Positions 1 through 12,089 of a stretch of DNA of 64,000 nucleotides are shown piece by piece. Positions within the stretch are counted from its first letter, which is position 1. The number at the start of each line of letters is the position of its first letter. The position numbers were made by a program, and so were the translations under genes. The notes beneath the pieces are model-generated. The model was not told the origin of the DNA, ran no database searches, and was given only the letters and a program-made list of their open reading frames with translations. Origin of the DNA: Metellina segmentata (lineage: Eukaryota > Arthropoda > Arachnida > Araneae > Tetragnathidae); contig OX375878.1 of NCBI GenBank assembly GCA_947359465.1, positions 90,742,377 to 90,806,376 of the forward strand. Direction: 5' to 3'.

Positions 1-1279
1 ATACTTCAGATATATTTTTCTTACATTTATTATAATGAGATAGGAACTGTTTTCTGCCGTTGTATGAAAGCTTTAAGTAACAGTGGATTTTTAAACAAAC
101 TTTTGCAGTTATTATCCTATTAAAAACGTTTTTATAGACTATTCTCTTTTTAAAAACCTATAAAGTTTGGCTAAAAAATATTATTCATTTGAAATTTATT
201 ACATAAAACGTGGTAAACATTTCGATAAATTATGAAAAATAGGTTGATCTCATGCGTATTAATTATCCGTTTTTGACAAATTTTAATTTCATCAGAGTTT
301 GTATGCATATAAATCAATTTAACTCCATTTGGTAATAGCATCGCTCAATTGTAAAATTGACGTATTAACCCTTTGTTTCCCACTACCCTTTAAAGTTGAA
401 ATTCAGACCTAAAAAGTTGTAGGCACTCTGTTTAGGCCTAAAGGAGTACGCAGTTAAAAATTTCATAAAGATTGCACTTTCGGTTTTGATTTTGTGGGTG
501 TTCCATGCTGTGGAACACTGGGAGACTAAAGCTCTGAAAAGTGCGGATAAGCGAGCATTACGTTGAGCGCAAAAATGAGTAAAAGCTTTTGCATATGAAT
601 GAGGAAACACTGTATTATACATGTGTAGCAGATTTAGCATGAACCAGGGTGTACCACAAAGAGGCCTGCTACTCTAACCCCCTTCCCCCCCCCAAAAAAA
701 AAAAAACTTTATTATATATTTTTCTTGATATTATATGTGAAATATCCCTAATTACAAAAAATAAAAACTATTTACATAATGGAACTCCTACAATAGCAAT
801 TGAAATGACAACACTGGAGAAAAAAAATATGTTTTGATCATGAACTTTTTACACCTGACCCTACATAATCCTACTATGCACCAAAATCAAATATAAATAA
901 AACATTGGTACAGTCTCAGTCTACGTTTACAGCTGTAGTAATGGTCTTGGGGCTTTTTTTTGTACACTTCTAGTAGCGAGTTATGGCAGGTTAAAGTCGA
1001 AAAAAAAATTCAGGAGTTTTGGACATTAGCTCTGTTGTGTTACAAGGTACAGATGTATTTTTAAACCCAAAATGGTTGCGACTGAAACATTCGTTTTGCT
1101 ACCCAGATTTTAATGTCGATTAATTTTTAAAGCTAAACTGAAAAATCGATTTCCTGAATTTATTTTAAGGACTTTGATAGTCTGTATTCTCCTTAATAAA
1201 ATAACGCGCATTATTAGTCATCATCGTGTCCAAAAGAATCATCAATATCCTAATGACGACACATGTCGCCATTTGAAAA
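1..1279. other. AT-rich unique sequence, no gene recognised
   Basis: Mostly AT-rich non-coding sequence with short homopolymer tracts, including a C-run followed by an A-run near 680-708. A slightly GC-richer stretch at about 360-620 is non-repetitive and contains an octamer-like TTGCATATGAAT at about 589-600. It could be a conserved regulatory block, but nothing in one sequence proves it. No open reading frame here resembles a known protein. Confidence 0.4.
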
Positions 1280-1375
1280 ATTGGTAAGATCCCGATGGGG
1301 TAAATATCTCGTCATTAGAATAAAACTGATGAGATTGTCATGGACGAGATATCTCGTCATAACCACTTGGATTAA
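1280..1375. repeat. Two degenerate units of the GACGAGATATCTCGTC palindrome family
   Basis: Two palindrome-like cores lie about 45 bp apart, the second a perfect GACGAGATATCTCGTC. They are linked by ATTAGAATAAAACTGATGAGA-like sequence that matches the spacer of the large array at 46.1-46.8 kb. This is an isolated piece of the same repeat family. Confidence 0.6.
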
Positions 1376-1675
1376 GTCACTTAATACGTTGCTTCAAGAG
1401 ACCATGTGTTGGTGCATATTTTGCCGTGAAGTTGTAGTTAATAATATTATCTTATTACTGAGCTCTAGTCGATGCTTATATGTTTGGTAGCATTTTACTC
1501 CGGAACTGATTACTAATAATAGGTTATTTTAAGAAAGCATAACCTTGGATAAAATTTAAATTCCCTTATCCTGTATCATTGTCTGCATGATCTTTTAAAA
1601 GTTTTACTGGGACATAATATGTAATTATCGAGTACATAAATCATATTTTTACTTTCGGGTAGGTTGATAAGCATT

Positions 1676-1950
1676 TTAATTCACATCACACTGGAGCAAC
1701 ACAACGGGTTATTCGCGACGGATCAAATCCGAAGGGGAAGATCCAAAGTCAACACCATGTAATTTTGAATCACGGTCATATGACGAGGTCCCACATGCGC
1801 TGGCACCCCACTCTCTAAACTTCCACACCCTGCCGACGTGAGGATATTTGAGGCCACGGTAGATTTAATGTGCACCAGCCCCTTCTGCAGACGATGGTCT
1901 TTGGTTGAATTCGACTACGCCACCCTCCGGTTTCTAATCCTTACTCTTTA
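1676..1950 (-). repeat. tRNA-derived SINE copy, antisense
   Basis: This is one of about fourteen copies of the same short retroposon in the window. On the minus strand it reads from a tRNA-like head with a B-box-like GTCGAATTC, through a shared body (GGTGCCAGC, TGACCGTG, CAAAATTAC), to a 3' end containing GTGTTGCTCCAGTG. The edges are approximate and the copy is diverged. Confidence 0.65.
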
Positions 1951-1989
1951 AAAAGGGCTACGACTATTAGCAAAATTGGACTGAACTTC

Positions 1990-2872
1990 CTTGGCGAGGT
2001 ATTTCGTTGAAACCACTTGATGGGTTAGTCCCTAACCCACAACAAAAATGAATGCCCGTACATAAACTAGTGGTTTTTGTTGCAGTCATCTCAGTTTAGA
2101 TTTTTTGAATTATTTTATTATTGACGGGGGATTTCGTTAAAACCACTTGATGGGTTAGTCCCTAACTCAAGACACGATACACGATAGTCTTAAATTATTT
2201 TATAATTGATGAGATGTTTCGTTGAATCCACTTGATGAGTTAGTCCCTACAAACAACAAAAATGAATGCCCGCACATAAACTAGTGGCTTTTGTTGCAAT
2301 CCTCTCAGTGTAGATTTTTTGAATTATTTGATTATTGACGGGATATTTCGTTGAAACCACTTGATGGGTTAGTTCCTAACCCACAACAAAAATGAATGTC
2401 CATACACGAACTAATGGCTTTTGTTGCAATCATCTCAGTGTAGATTATTTTGAATTATTTGATTACTGACGAGATATTTCGTAGAAACTACTTGATGGGT
2501 TAGTCCCTAACTCAAGACACGATACTCGATTGTCTTAAATTATTTTATAATTGATGAGGTGTTTCGTTGAATCCACTTGATGAGTTAGTTACCAACAAAC
2601 AGCAAAAATGAATATCCATACACGAACTAGTGACTTTTGTTGCAATCATCTCAGTGTAGATTTTTTGAATTATTTGATTATTGACGGGATATTTCGTTGA
2701 AACCACTTGATCTCTAACCTTAAGTCCCTATCTCACAATATGATACACGATTGTCTTAAATTATTTGATAATTAATGAGATGTTTCGTTGAAACCACCTA
2801 ACAAGACAAAACCTGATGTCCACGCACGAACTAGTGGCTTTTGTTTATACCATCGCGGTATAGATTGTTTTG
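1990..2872. repeat. Tandem array of alternating about 85-bp and about 130-bp monomers
   Basis: Eight consecutive monomers each begin with a sequence close to GACGAGATATTTCGTTGAAA followed by CCACTTGATGGGTTAG. After that they take one of two tails. The short tail (CTCAAGACACGATAC...) gives about 85 bp, and the long tail (CAACAAAAATGAATG...TTTTGTTGCAATCATCTCAG) gives about 130 bp. The two types are interspersed, which is a higher-order organisation. The leading motif is a decayed form of the GACGAGATATCTCGTC palindrome family. Confidence 0.75.
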
Positions 2873-3400
2873 AATTCTGCATTCGTTTTCGCACACGATT
2901 TCGATTTTATCATTCGTTGGAATTCCGCAAGAACTGTAAATTCAGGAAATAATGCATTGTATTACACGTTTCATCCTATGCAGTTTACCTTTCATCTGGA
3001 TTTAGGAAAACGATCAAATGCGAATACTCTTGTTACTCATCCCCTGGAAGGTCCTCACTGAGATCTCCCTCAGAATAAGGTAGGGAAAATCGTAGTCATT
3101 TTCGATTTTCAGTCTTGCGGCGTCTATGGGTCATCAATCACGAGGCTGTTCTTGCAAAAATCACGTACATTTCTTTTTCTTCTCATCGTTTCTTTCTCGA
3201 GTTCTCTCTTCCAATTCGTATAATAAAAGCCTGTGGGAGTTGGATTGATAGAAGTTGGAATGGGCAACTGATAAGGTCTCCCAGTTTCCCCTGGATGAGC
3301 TGGAGAAATAATTCGGAGCCACGGTTTGCTTTAAAATGGGTTTAATGACAGAGCCCAAGTCCGTGTAACAATGGATGTGAGTGTTTTCGGTGCTATTGTT
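2873..3400. other. Unique, less AT-rich block; possible regulatory sequence
   Basis: Non-repetitive sequence with noticeably more G+C than its surroundings. Short frames exist on both strands, but none is longer than about 76 codons or resembles a known protein. Blocks like this recur through the window and could be conserved non-coding elements. This is inference only. Confidence 0.25.
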
Positions 3401-3829
3401 GACTTGTTATTCTATGGGGTGGTCTTCATTTTAAATATTACCTGACAAGATTCGATATTAAACATATCGCACACCTGAAAAAAAGAGACGCATCTTAAAA
3501 TTAAAGAATTTGAGAATCATCAACTTAAAGGACACTATAAAACTTATGTTGAAATAGTATAAGCTCCTTTTAAATTTTAGATAAGAATTTATGCTGGTAA
3601 CTTCTATTATATTCTATAGAATAATAATGTAACACGCTGGAGCACCTCATACATATTTTTCAATGACATGACATCAAAATTTTTTGACTTGTGTCACTTT
3701 GCTTGCCGGGGTGCGATATGTAATTCAGCCCAGTTAAGCATTTTTGTAAGAGGAATTGATTATATGTTGATTGCTTTAATATGTGTGAAGAACTTGCCAA
3801 TCTGGAGTCATTGCATGGTAAAACAAGAT
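3401..3829. other. AT-rich spacer, nothing recognised
   Basis: No repeat family, RNA gene or coding remnant was recognised. The stretch at about 3694-3770 (GTCACTTTGCTTGCCGGGGT) has a partial direct repeat at about 4050-4080, so the minisatellite between them may sit inside an older duplication. Confidence 0.35.
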
Positions 3830-4053
3830 AATCAGACATATCAATAGACAGAGAATCAGACATATCAATAGACAGAGAATCAGACATATCAATAGACAGA
3901 GAATCAGACATATCAATAGACAGAGAATCAGACATATCAATAGACAGAGAATCAGACATATCAATAGACAGAGAATCAGACATATCAATAAACAGAGAAT
4001 CAGACATATCAATAGACAGAGAATCAGACATATCAATAGACAGGGAATCAGAC
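3830..4053. repeat. 24-bp minisatellite, about 9 copies
   Basis: Near-identical tandem copies of a 24-bp unit containing AATCAGACATATCAATAGAC. Because 24 is a multiple of three, the minus strand stays open and reads a repeated 8-residue peptide (MSDSLSID). I treat that as a by-product of the repeat, not as a gene. Confidence 0.9.
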
Positions 4054-4242
4054 ACTTTTCTTGCCTGGGTGCGATATATCATCAATGTTTGGTCAAAAGC
4101 TTGCTACCCACATACGAAAATGTTTTCAGAAAGAAATGATTTTTTGCCTAGTTGAATTAGCTTGCGGAATTGAAGTGTAGTAAATTGAGTGGTTTTAATC
4201 CCGTTTGTTTAATCAATATTATTAACTGCTATCTGAATTTCA

Positions 4243-4415
4243 AAATTGAGGTGTCAGATCAGGAGGTGCCTCCTCGTCTGACCAGGGTTTCAAAATTAAA
4301 TGATGACCTCATATCTTTCCCCTTGGCATTGATTCCGGACCGTCGCCAATAGCGCATTGCGTTGTTTCCGTTCGACGCTAATTCCAACTATTTATCCCCG
4401 TAGCTGTACATTAAT
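4243..4415 (+). repeat. SINE copy, 3' part
   Basis: This matches the 3' half of the window's tRNA-derived SINE: CGTCTGACC, TTCAAAATTA, ATCTTTCCCCTT, GATTCCGGACCGTCG, then TTGCGTTGTTTCC and CGACGCTAATT. The tRNA-like head is missing, as expected for 5' truncation during reverse transcription. Confidence 0.65.
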
Positions 4416-5349
4416 TTACAATTTTCAAATTCACAGCAACATATATCTCTTTCCTAAGCCGAAACACACATTATGCTCTTGACTTGAGAAATCCATGCGA
4501 TATTTCTCTCAATGCAACATAACTTTTGTAATTTGCTAAACTAAACCAAAAAAATTTAGAAATGTGTAGAATTTATGGGATTCAGTCATTCCACTCTTAA
4601 TCATTTGACCCTCTTATACATCACCCGAAAAGTTAAGGAAGACTAAAACTTTGAATTGTGAAACTAAGCTGCCCTAAAGGGAACAGAATGGTCCTTTTAC
4701 TAGTCCCCGAATCCCCATTTAGAGAAACTATAATCCCGGCAATAAAATTTAGATGCCCCTTCTACCTCCCCAACTGAAACATTCTTAACCCCTACTTGCT
4801 ATCAAGAACAATAGAGTGCGGCTTAGAACTGATCCTTAATAACTCTTAAATTCGACAGGAAATCTTTTTCTTCCCCCGAAGAAATCCCTACAAAGTGGAT
4901 TTCAAGATATTCTCAGGGATAAAAAATTGGATTGTTATGAGGAGATGTTTTAAGAGGACCGGAGTAGCAATGGTAAATGGTAGTGGAATAGCTGGGATTA
5001 CGGGATAGATCATCGTCACCCGCACACTGCGGTGCTTAAGAATTAAGGCGATTTATGTAGATGAAGACCAGGTGGGATTTCGTGCTTCAGGCATGGTTCC
5101 TCTAGATGTGCTTGAATGCTTACGTGTATTATTTAGTAGCCCAATGTGATACACTTATGAACTGCATAGCTGTCTTTCGTATTTTCCACGAAATTGAAGA
5201 ATGCTCTGTTGATATTTAAAAAATGTTTTCTGTTTTATTACAAAATCTTCTAAAAAACTGAACTGGTATAATGGTCTTAGCGTTTGTCTCTCACCTAGTA
5301 GGTCCCGAGATGAAATCACAGTTTGTATGCTATGGTAATGGTAATTTTT
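4416..5349. other. Unique sequence with a less AT-rich core
   Basis: No gene recognised. The part at about 4640-5110 is non-repetitive and richer in G+C (for example ACCCGCACACTGCGG near 5021-5035). It is another candidate conserved non-coding block. The rest is AT-rich. Confidence 0.25.
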
Positions 5350-5665
5350 AATTAACGTCGTGTTAGAGAAACACAATGTGATATTGACGACGGTCAGGGA
5401 TCAATCCCATAAGGAAAAGATCCGAGGGCAATCCCACGTAATTTTGAACCACGGTCAGATGACGAGGCAACGCCTGAGCTGGCACCCCACTCTCCAATCC
5501 TCCACACCAACCCAACGTGAGGACTTTCGACCACGACAGATTTAAGGTGCACCAGGAGTCTCTACACCATACGCTTACAAACATCCATGCACTGACCCGA
5601 ATTCAAACCAGGAATCTTTCTTTCTAGAGACTTAACACCTTCACCACCAGATCGGTTAATCGGTC
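5350..5665 (-). repeat. Near full-length tRNA-derived SINE, antisense
   Basis: On the minus strand a tRNA-like head (GATCTGGTGGTGAAGGTG, then a B-box-like GGTTTGAATTC) is followed by the family body (TTGGTGTGGAGGATTGGAG, GGGGTGCCAGCTCAG, CATCTGACCGTGGTTCAAAA) and the 3' end (GACCGTCGTCAATATCAC). This is one of the most complete copies in the window and helps define the family. Confidence 0.75.
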
Positions 5666-6129
5666 CCAGTTTACATGCAAATGGATACTGGGGATTGTCC
5701 TTGTTATAGGTATAATAACAGCTCAACTACTGGCTTCACTTTCACTAGTAGCGGTCAGTTGGCTTCTTGTAGTATGAAAGTGGTTAGTGGTTGATGGTTG
5801 TTTAGGTGGCTTTTTAGTGTTTTATGGTGCACAAGGGCTGTGTTTGGCCATGCTTGGCCAGACACAAGACTTACAATATCAAGTGATAGACACACTCACA
5901 ATGAAAGTGCTACTGACACAGAAAAGAGAAATACACCCTGTGAGTTGTTGAACATTAGAAAGAAAATAAAACTGGAAGTTAGGTGTATTTCCAAGTGGCC
6001 AAAACGACATTCTAATTTTTGGTAAAATCCGCACCGATGATTGTTTTGCATTATGCCATTTTACAAAGCCAGATTTTTAATTTGTGTTGTGAGGTTTTTC
6101 TGTATAGTCTTCTGTATAATTATCTGTCC

Positions 6130-6222
6130 ATTCGGATAGTTCCCTTCGAAATGGATACCCAATCGTCGACAATATGCCACAGTGTGCTCCAGTGTGACAT
6201 TAATTCAACTACCTACCTACCA
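6130..6222 (+). repeat. SINE 3' end fragment
   Basis: Only the terminal part is present: TTCCCTTCG, a GTCGTCAATA-like segment, GTGCTCCAGTGTGACATTAA, then the CTACCTACCTACC tail. A simple (CTAC)n-type tail is shared with the copy at 8455-8797. Confidence 0.6.
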
Positions 6223-8284
6223 AGCCCAATAAAAAGGCCGCTACTGTTTTGGCACCTATTATGCTAGTTTATACGCTACTCGAATGAATTCTAGCATGTT
6301 ACTTATAGTTAAAATAAACGTTATTGTCAAAACGGCGATAAATTAAATTAGTTTACTATTTTTCTGCTGTGGTTTCTTAGGTTTGCATATTGAAAAGCCC
6401 TTTCATACGGCCAAACCCAAGTTCTTGTTGATCTAATGTGGCGTGTATTCTTTTACGCTCTGACTTATAAGAATTAAAATATTAGTTGAACTTGCGAGAG
6501 TATAGGCGTGTTGTTTCATGAAGCATAACCGGTTTAAAGGTTACAAAAGCGTTCCATAAGACACGTTACATTTGAAAATAGTGAGATGCTTGCACGTACT
6601 GAGTAACGTTGGTTTAAGAAAAGCTTTTTACTGATGCATTATTTTCACTGTTCGGATAAATGTTCCGTTCAAATTCTGTAGCTCTAAAACCTATACAAGA
6701 TACACGTGTCAGGAACTTCAACAAATTGTTTAAAAGTTGCTGCGGTTGCTTAATGTTTTACTATGAAAATTTACAAGAACAAAAGATCGGTTACAGGATA
6801 GTTTAAAGAGTGCATAAGGTTTTGTGTTGTTACCTTTTCACAAAATCTGAAAAACAATTTTGATGTATTTTTACGTCTAACTTTGATTAAACCATTCGTT
6901 GCAAATATCGATGAAAATCCAATTTATAATTCTGTGATACTTTAGCGTGTCATTCCTATATACCATTCTTAATATTAAGTAAATAGTAAAGATGCATTTC
7001 ATTGTGAACTGAGAGAAAATAGTTTAACGTAATAGTTACGATTAAGTTGATAGTTAATAACTCTAAGGGAAATTTCATTTTGGAAATTATGAAGCATTAA
7101 TATTTTTATTTACTAGGCTTAGCTTCTCAGAAAAACGTGTTACTTGAGACATAAATACTGTCAAACAATGATGTATTACATATAAGAATTTCTGATATAA
7201 TTGCTCTGAGGTATTTTTCAGTGAATTTCTATCTTTTCGTTAACAAAGTTTTATGAAAAATGTTTCGATTTAATCTCTGTAAAGTATCAAATTTACCGTA
7301 GGACCGAGATCTGCTCAGTAATAGTAATTAATACACCAATAAAATTTTTATTGGAATTTACTTTCAAGCTTAACAAGGTGATAAATTATTTTAACTTACT
7401 GTTTTGAGTCAAATAAGATATTCTTTGGAGTTTATAAAATTTTAGTTTCCATCGTGCAATTAAACTTTCAGTGCAAGTGTGATTATATATACACTTATTA
7501 AATATCGATTTGATAAAAATTACAAATTATAGTACTTTCATATTTCATACGAAACAGTATATCGCACATCAAACTGTGATGAATTTGTTTTAAAGAATGT
7601 CTTGCGAAACTAATTGTATAGTATTTCCTTTTTATATAAATATAAAGAAAATTTTCTTAAATCACGTTCTCTTTAATTCGCACAAACATATTCTTAATTC
7701 TTATAATCATGTTCTCTTCAATCATTCTCTCTCTTATTGAGTTACAAGGCTTCCTTAGACAAAAAAGTACGTTCTTAATCAAGAATTTTTGTTTGATCAT
7801 GAATATGCACATTACATTATTCTTGTACTTGTATTATGCTGCATATAGTAATTTTTGCATTGAACTGCGAAAAAAAAATTTTATGTAAAAAAAAATATTG
7901 TTTTAACTGTCCAAGTTTCAATGATAGACTAGACTAATATTTACCACACATTCAAGATATACGGTATCAATTAGGAACTGTACCTTCTTTCTTCAGCGAT
8001 TCATTATAAATTACTTTATATATTATCTCTTTAAATTAATATTTATTAAAAAAGCATACTTGTGATTATCATTTATTTAGCAAAATACTGTTTCTTGGTT
8101 TTTATTGATAATTTTTATGTTGTTTTTCAATCACACCGCATTTGTTCCCATTTCATTTGTCTATTAAATTCCAATGATGTGTTTGGGTAAGCTATATCAT
8201 CTGTTATATTATTTGACTTCGTTTTCCTTTTATGTAACGTAAAACAGTAAAATTTGTGTTCATGTTTAGTAAGTAGCGTATTTG
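6223..8284. other. AT-rich stretch, nothing recognised
   Basis: About 2 kb of AT-rich, apparently unique sequence. I found no transposase or reverse transcriptase remnants, no tandem array and no plausible coding frame. It may contain old, unrecognisable elements. Confidence 0.45.
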
Positions 8285-8405
8285 AAAGATAAGAAAATCA
8301 AATACCAGAGGATTGCAAGTTCGAAATGCGGTCCAATTAAAGATCTTCGTGCACGGGGAGGGGGCCCGCCGCACTTTAAATCTGCCTCAAATGCCTTCAC
8401 ATTAG
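8285..8405 (+). repeat. SINE head fragment
   Basis: A B-box-like GCAAGTTCGAAATGC is followed by GCACTTTAAATCTG and CCTCAAATGCCTTCAC, which match the head-to-body junction of the SINE family. The body is cut off after about 8400. Confidence 0.45.
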
Positions 8406-8454
8406 CCCAGTGTTCTGTCACAATATTTTCGGAGAAAACAGAATTAATGTTTTA

Positions 8455-8797
8455 GCAACCACTAGCCCTGTTTGTATCGAACCGCTGTCTCCCGGTTGTA
8501 GGAGTTAACGGATTATCAAACGGAGCATTGCGAGTTTGAATCAACCCAAAGAACGTTTTGTGCAGAGGAGGCTGTGACAGCGTTAAATCTGTCATAGCTT
8601 TATATTTCCTCGCTTTGGCTTGGGGTGGAATTTGGGTGATCAGGTTACCTGATCGGGTGTTGTTCTCGTCAACTGACCGTGTGTTCGAAAATACGAGGTT
8701 ATGTCCTGGAATCTTTCCCTTCGTGAATGTTCATACCGAATCATCACCATTAACCTGTTGTATTGCTCCAGTGCAACACGTGAATTCCACTACCTAC
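8455..8797 (+). repeat. SINE copy with tail interrupted by a MITE
   Basis: Contains a weak B-box (GCGAGTTTGAATCAACCC), then TTAAATCTGTC, CAACTGACCGTG, TTCGAAAATACGAGG, AATCTTTCCCTT, CATCACCATTAACC and TTGCTCCAGTGCAAC. It ends in the simple tail CTACCTAC. The hAT-type MITE at 8798-9549 is inserted in that tail, which continues at 9550. Confidence 0.65.
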
Positions 8798-9549
8798 TAG
8801 GGATGCGACATCGATGTCGATGTTTTCAAAACATCGATGTTTTTAAAAAAACATCGATGTATTGAAGTCGAGGTTTTAGTTACATAGATGTTTATACTTG
8901 TCGATGTTTTATTTTTAAGTAAAAAAAGTATCGTTGCAAACATTTAAAAAAATAACCAAGCACCATAATTTTTATAATCAGCTAATTGAACATACTTTTT
9001 GACCAAAGTGGCCAAGAGTGAAGGGTCTGAAAAGTAAGGAAGCGACATCGATGTCGATGTTTTATAAAAAAACATCGATGTATTGGTGCCGATGTCGCAT
9101 TACTAGTTGCTAAACCAGTTTTAAAAAATGTGGAAAAAAGTTTAAATACACTGGATTTTAAAAACATCGATGGTTTGGGGGCGATGTATTATCAACATCG
9201 ATGTTTTAACTTTGAATCCCGATGTTTTGCTGTCGATATCGCATCACTATGTGTAAAACCAATTTTAAGAAATGGGGAAAAAAGTTTAAATACACTGATT
9301 TTTAAAAATATTGATGGTTTGGGGGCGATGTACTATCAACATCGATGTATTAATTTTGAACATCGAAGTTTTTCTGTCGCTGTGGCATCACTAGTTGCTA
9401 AACCAGTTTTAAGAAATTGGTGAAAAAGTTTAAATACACTGAATTTTAAAAACATCGATGTTTGGAAACATCGATGTTTTTGGGGCGATGTATTCACAAC
9501 ATCGATGTTTTAAATTTGAACATCGATGTTTCAAAACATCACATCCCTA
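8798..9549. mobile_element. hAT-type MITE with internal CATCGATG repeats
   Basis: The element starts TAGGGATGCGACATCGATG and ends ...CATCACATCCCTA, so its ends are inverted. It is flanked by an 8-bp direct repeat CTACCTAC at 8790-8797 and 9550-9557. An 8-bp duplication with a TAGGGATG-type terminus is typical of hAT elements. It has no coding capacity and is therefore non-autonomous. Inside are about three tandem units of roughly 144 bp, each carrying AAAAAGTTTAAATACACTG and several palindromic ACATCGATGT words. The target tail is itself a CTAC repeat, so the duplication alone is slightly weaker evidence than usual. Confidence 0.8.
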
Positions 9550-9559
9550 CTACCTACCT

Positions 9560-11140
9560 GTTAGGATTAACCATTTAAAAAACGGTGCTATGCTTTGACT
9601 ATAATAAATTAATCAATAATTAAAATTGTGAATTTAAATTCTACTATTTTTTTTATTTTTTAAATACTTGATTAAAAATTTAGTTTTAAAATTAAACTAT
9701 TTCTAATAAATCATTATGTTTAAAATCCGTTGCGTTAAAAATTCCACAGTTCATAAACACGATAATTCCCCCCCCCCCCCGAAGATATGCCTTTACTAGG
9801 TACATTAATAAAAGAAAACTCATAATTTTACGAAACATAGCATCGTGTTTCATTGTAACATAACCAGGACTGGCAAATATAAATAACTTTTGTTTAAATC
9901 ATCGAACCATGATTACTTTCTAGTATTTATCAAACAAGAGCATTACTTTTAATTTGACTTCACTCCTGTGGTGTAGAATCTTCTATCTTATGAAGAGTCG
10001 TTTATTAGTTCCAGAGTTTAGACAAACACGAGTTTGGAATATAGTTTTGTAAAATATGAATTGCGTAGTTCATTCCCGAATGTGTCCACAGTTAATTTTT
10101 CAATAGTTCTTTTATACTTTTCCGTTATAGCCATAACAACTTATGGGTTATTTTGGAGCATTTTTGCTTGTATTTTGAAGTTACTTGTTTCCTTAGTAGC
10201 TCTGTGTTTTGTGCGCCATTTTAACTTATTCCATTGTGAGTAATACTATTACTTGAAGGAAAAAATATTCTTCACAACCAAAGATTGTGTTTGAATGAAA
10301 TTAAAATGCGACTCGAAGCCGAAATGATTATATAGTCTTCGTTCATATCATATCATCATCATCATATCATATCATCTTATATACAGAGCAGAAAAAGGTC
10401 ATACTCAAACTGGTGAGCGTTTGTGTGCAAGTGCAAAGTAGCTCAATAAACGGCAACGAAGTACTGCCGCCAATATTTAGACTCTTATCTAACGAAATTT
10501 ATGTGGCATCTGCACTATTTTTTAAAGAGAAAATGTTTTCTGTTATGCTAAATGAAAACGCCAGGAAATAAGCAAAAATGTGCTAAATCGTCGCCAAAGT
10601 TTACTGAATGGCAAATACGAAAAAATGTGCCATTATTTTTAAATGTGTTTTAACCATATAGTCATCCAAATATTAATATAAAAGTTGTACTAAAAAGTAT
10701 TGCAATAATTCGTAAAATTACTAAAATTGAGGTAACGTTTTTTAGAAGAAACAAACAATGAGGTTTGAGAAATAATATTTAGGCACGGTATAAACTGTCA
10801 TCAATCGAGTTTTAAAAAAAATAAGCTATCACAGAATAACTGAAAGATAAACAAAAGATGAAAAAACTGGTCAAAGCTATTTTGATGGTACAAAATACTC
10901 TATCAAGCTTCATGACCAAAATATGTTATTAAATTCTTTAAATAGTGTTGCCACCACTCACCATATTATTTGAGACCTGCCGGGCTACTTGCAAAGGCTG
11001 CAAAGTACTAGCGTCATTCAATAGTGGGGCATAAAAACCCTGGTTTACATATTTACGTCTATTTTCTATTTTACTCTATTCCAGTTTGTATATATAGTCC
11101 ATCAAAAATCTCAATTTAGAATACTTTTATCTGAATACAA
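9560..11140. other. AT-rich stretch, nothing coding recognised
   Basis: Contains a run of 13 C residues at 9768-9780 and a short ATC/ATATC microsatellite near 10347-10380. Otherwise it is AT-rich unique sequence with no recognisable gene or element. Confidence 0.4.
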
Positions 11141-11159
11141 TTTTTTGACTTTTTTCTGT

Positions 11160-11950
11160 ACTTCTAATATTATAAAAGGCAGTGTTTGTATGTCCGTTTG
11201 TTTGTTTCTTGTACGCAAAGTAGGGTCGTGGCAAAGTTTAATATTCAATCTAGCAGATTTTAAAAGGAATTTTATAAAATTTAATTATTATTTCTTCTTT
11301 GGCAACAGCATAAAAGATCATATTCTAAATTTATATTTTCCGTTTTCATTTTGCGCGAAGGAATTATTTTCCAGCAGACGATAAAAAACAAAATTTTAAT
11401 TATAATTATGTAGTTCTTATCTCTATCTCCTAGACCGTTAAAGATAGAGTAAAAATTTCAACGGATTTGAAATCTGCAGAAAATTTCACATTAGATCGAT
11501 ACTTAAATACATAATTTTCTTTAAATAAATAAAAAATTTTAATTTAATAGATTTCATATTTTTGCAAGAGAATGTGACGTCACGCCAACATTCGTGTTCC
11601 AAAAATAAACAAATTACATTTCCTGCCCTCTTACGATTTCAGCGAAAGAAAGTAAAGAAAATAAAAAATAAAACATTTCGGTTGGCATTATTTAGTTATT
11701 TTTTTCTAAAATCGGGATCGTAAAAGATAGATTGAAAATTTCAACGCATTTGAAATCTGCGGAAAATTTGACACCAGAAAGATACCTTATACGTTTGATT
11801 TTCTTTTATTAAATAATTTTTCAATTAAATATCTATATTTTTGCAATAGATCGTGGCGTCACGCCGAATTCCTATTTAGTTTGCGAAGCAAATCAAAACC
11901 ATGCACAACTCCATTAAGGCTGTTATCCAATAGGCTACGTATTCATATAG
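11160..11950 (+). mobile_element. Possible Helitron/Helentron-like non-autonomous repeat
   Basis: The start, CTTCTAATATTATAAAAGGC followed by TGTTTGTATGTCCGTTTGTTTG, resembles the 5' ends of arthropod Helitron-like elements. Downstream are two diverged tandem segments about 277 bp apart. Each contains AAAATTTCAACG.ATTTGAAATCTGC and, about 120 bp later, TATTTTTGCAA...GTGACGTCACGCC (second copy GGCGTCACGCC). No RepHel protein is present and I cannot confirm a 3' terminal hairpin, so the class is tentative. The tandem structure itself is clear. Confidence 0.4.
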
Positions 11951-12089
11951 GAATTCGTAGCAATCACTGGAGGTTAGCGAGCAGTGGTCTCAACTGACCC
12001 CACGAAAAAAACTGTCATTCGCAACACCATGCTGGCCACGCAGTGGCTAGTTACATATAAAGATGACAAATCGTAATCCGTAATAAGAA

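Noticed and set aside
3660..4085. A 141-codon minus-strand frame with repeated MSDSLSID
   Set aside because: It exists only because the 24-bp minisatellite period is a multiple of three; flanking residues look random.
9130..9423. A 97-codon frame with an internal repeat
   Set aside because: It reads through the tandem units of the non-coding hAT MITE.
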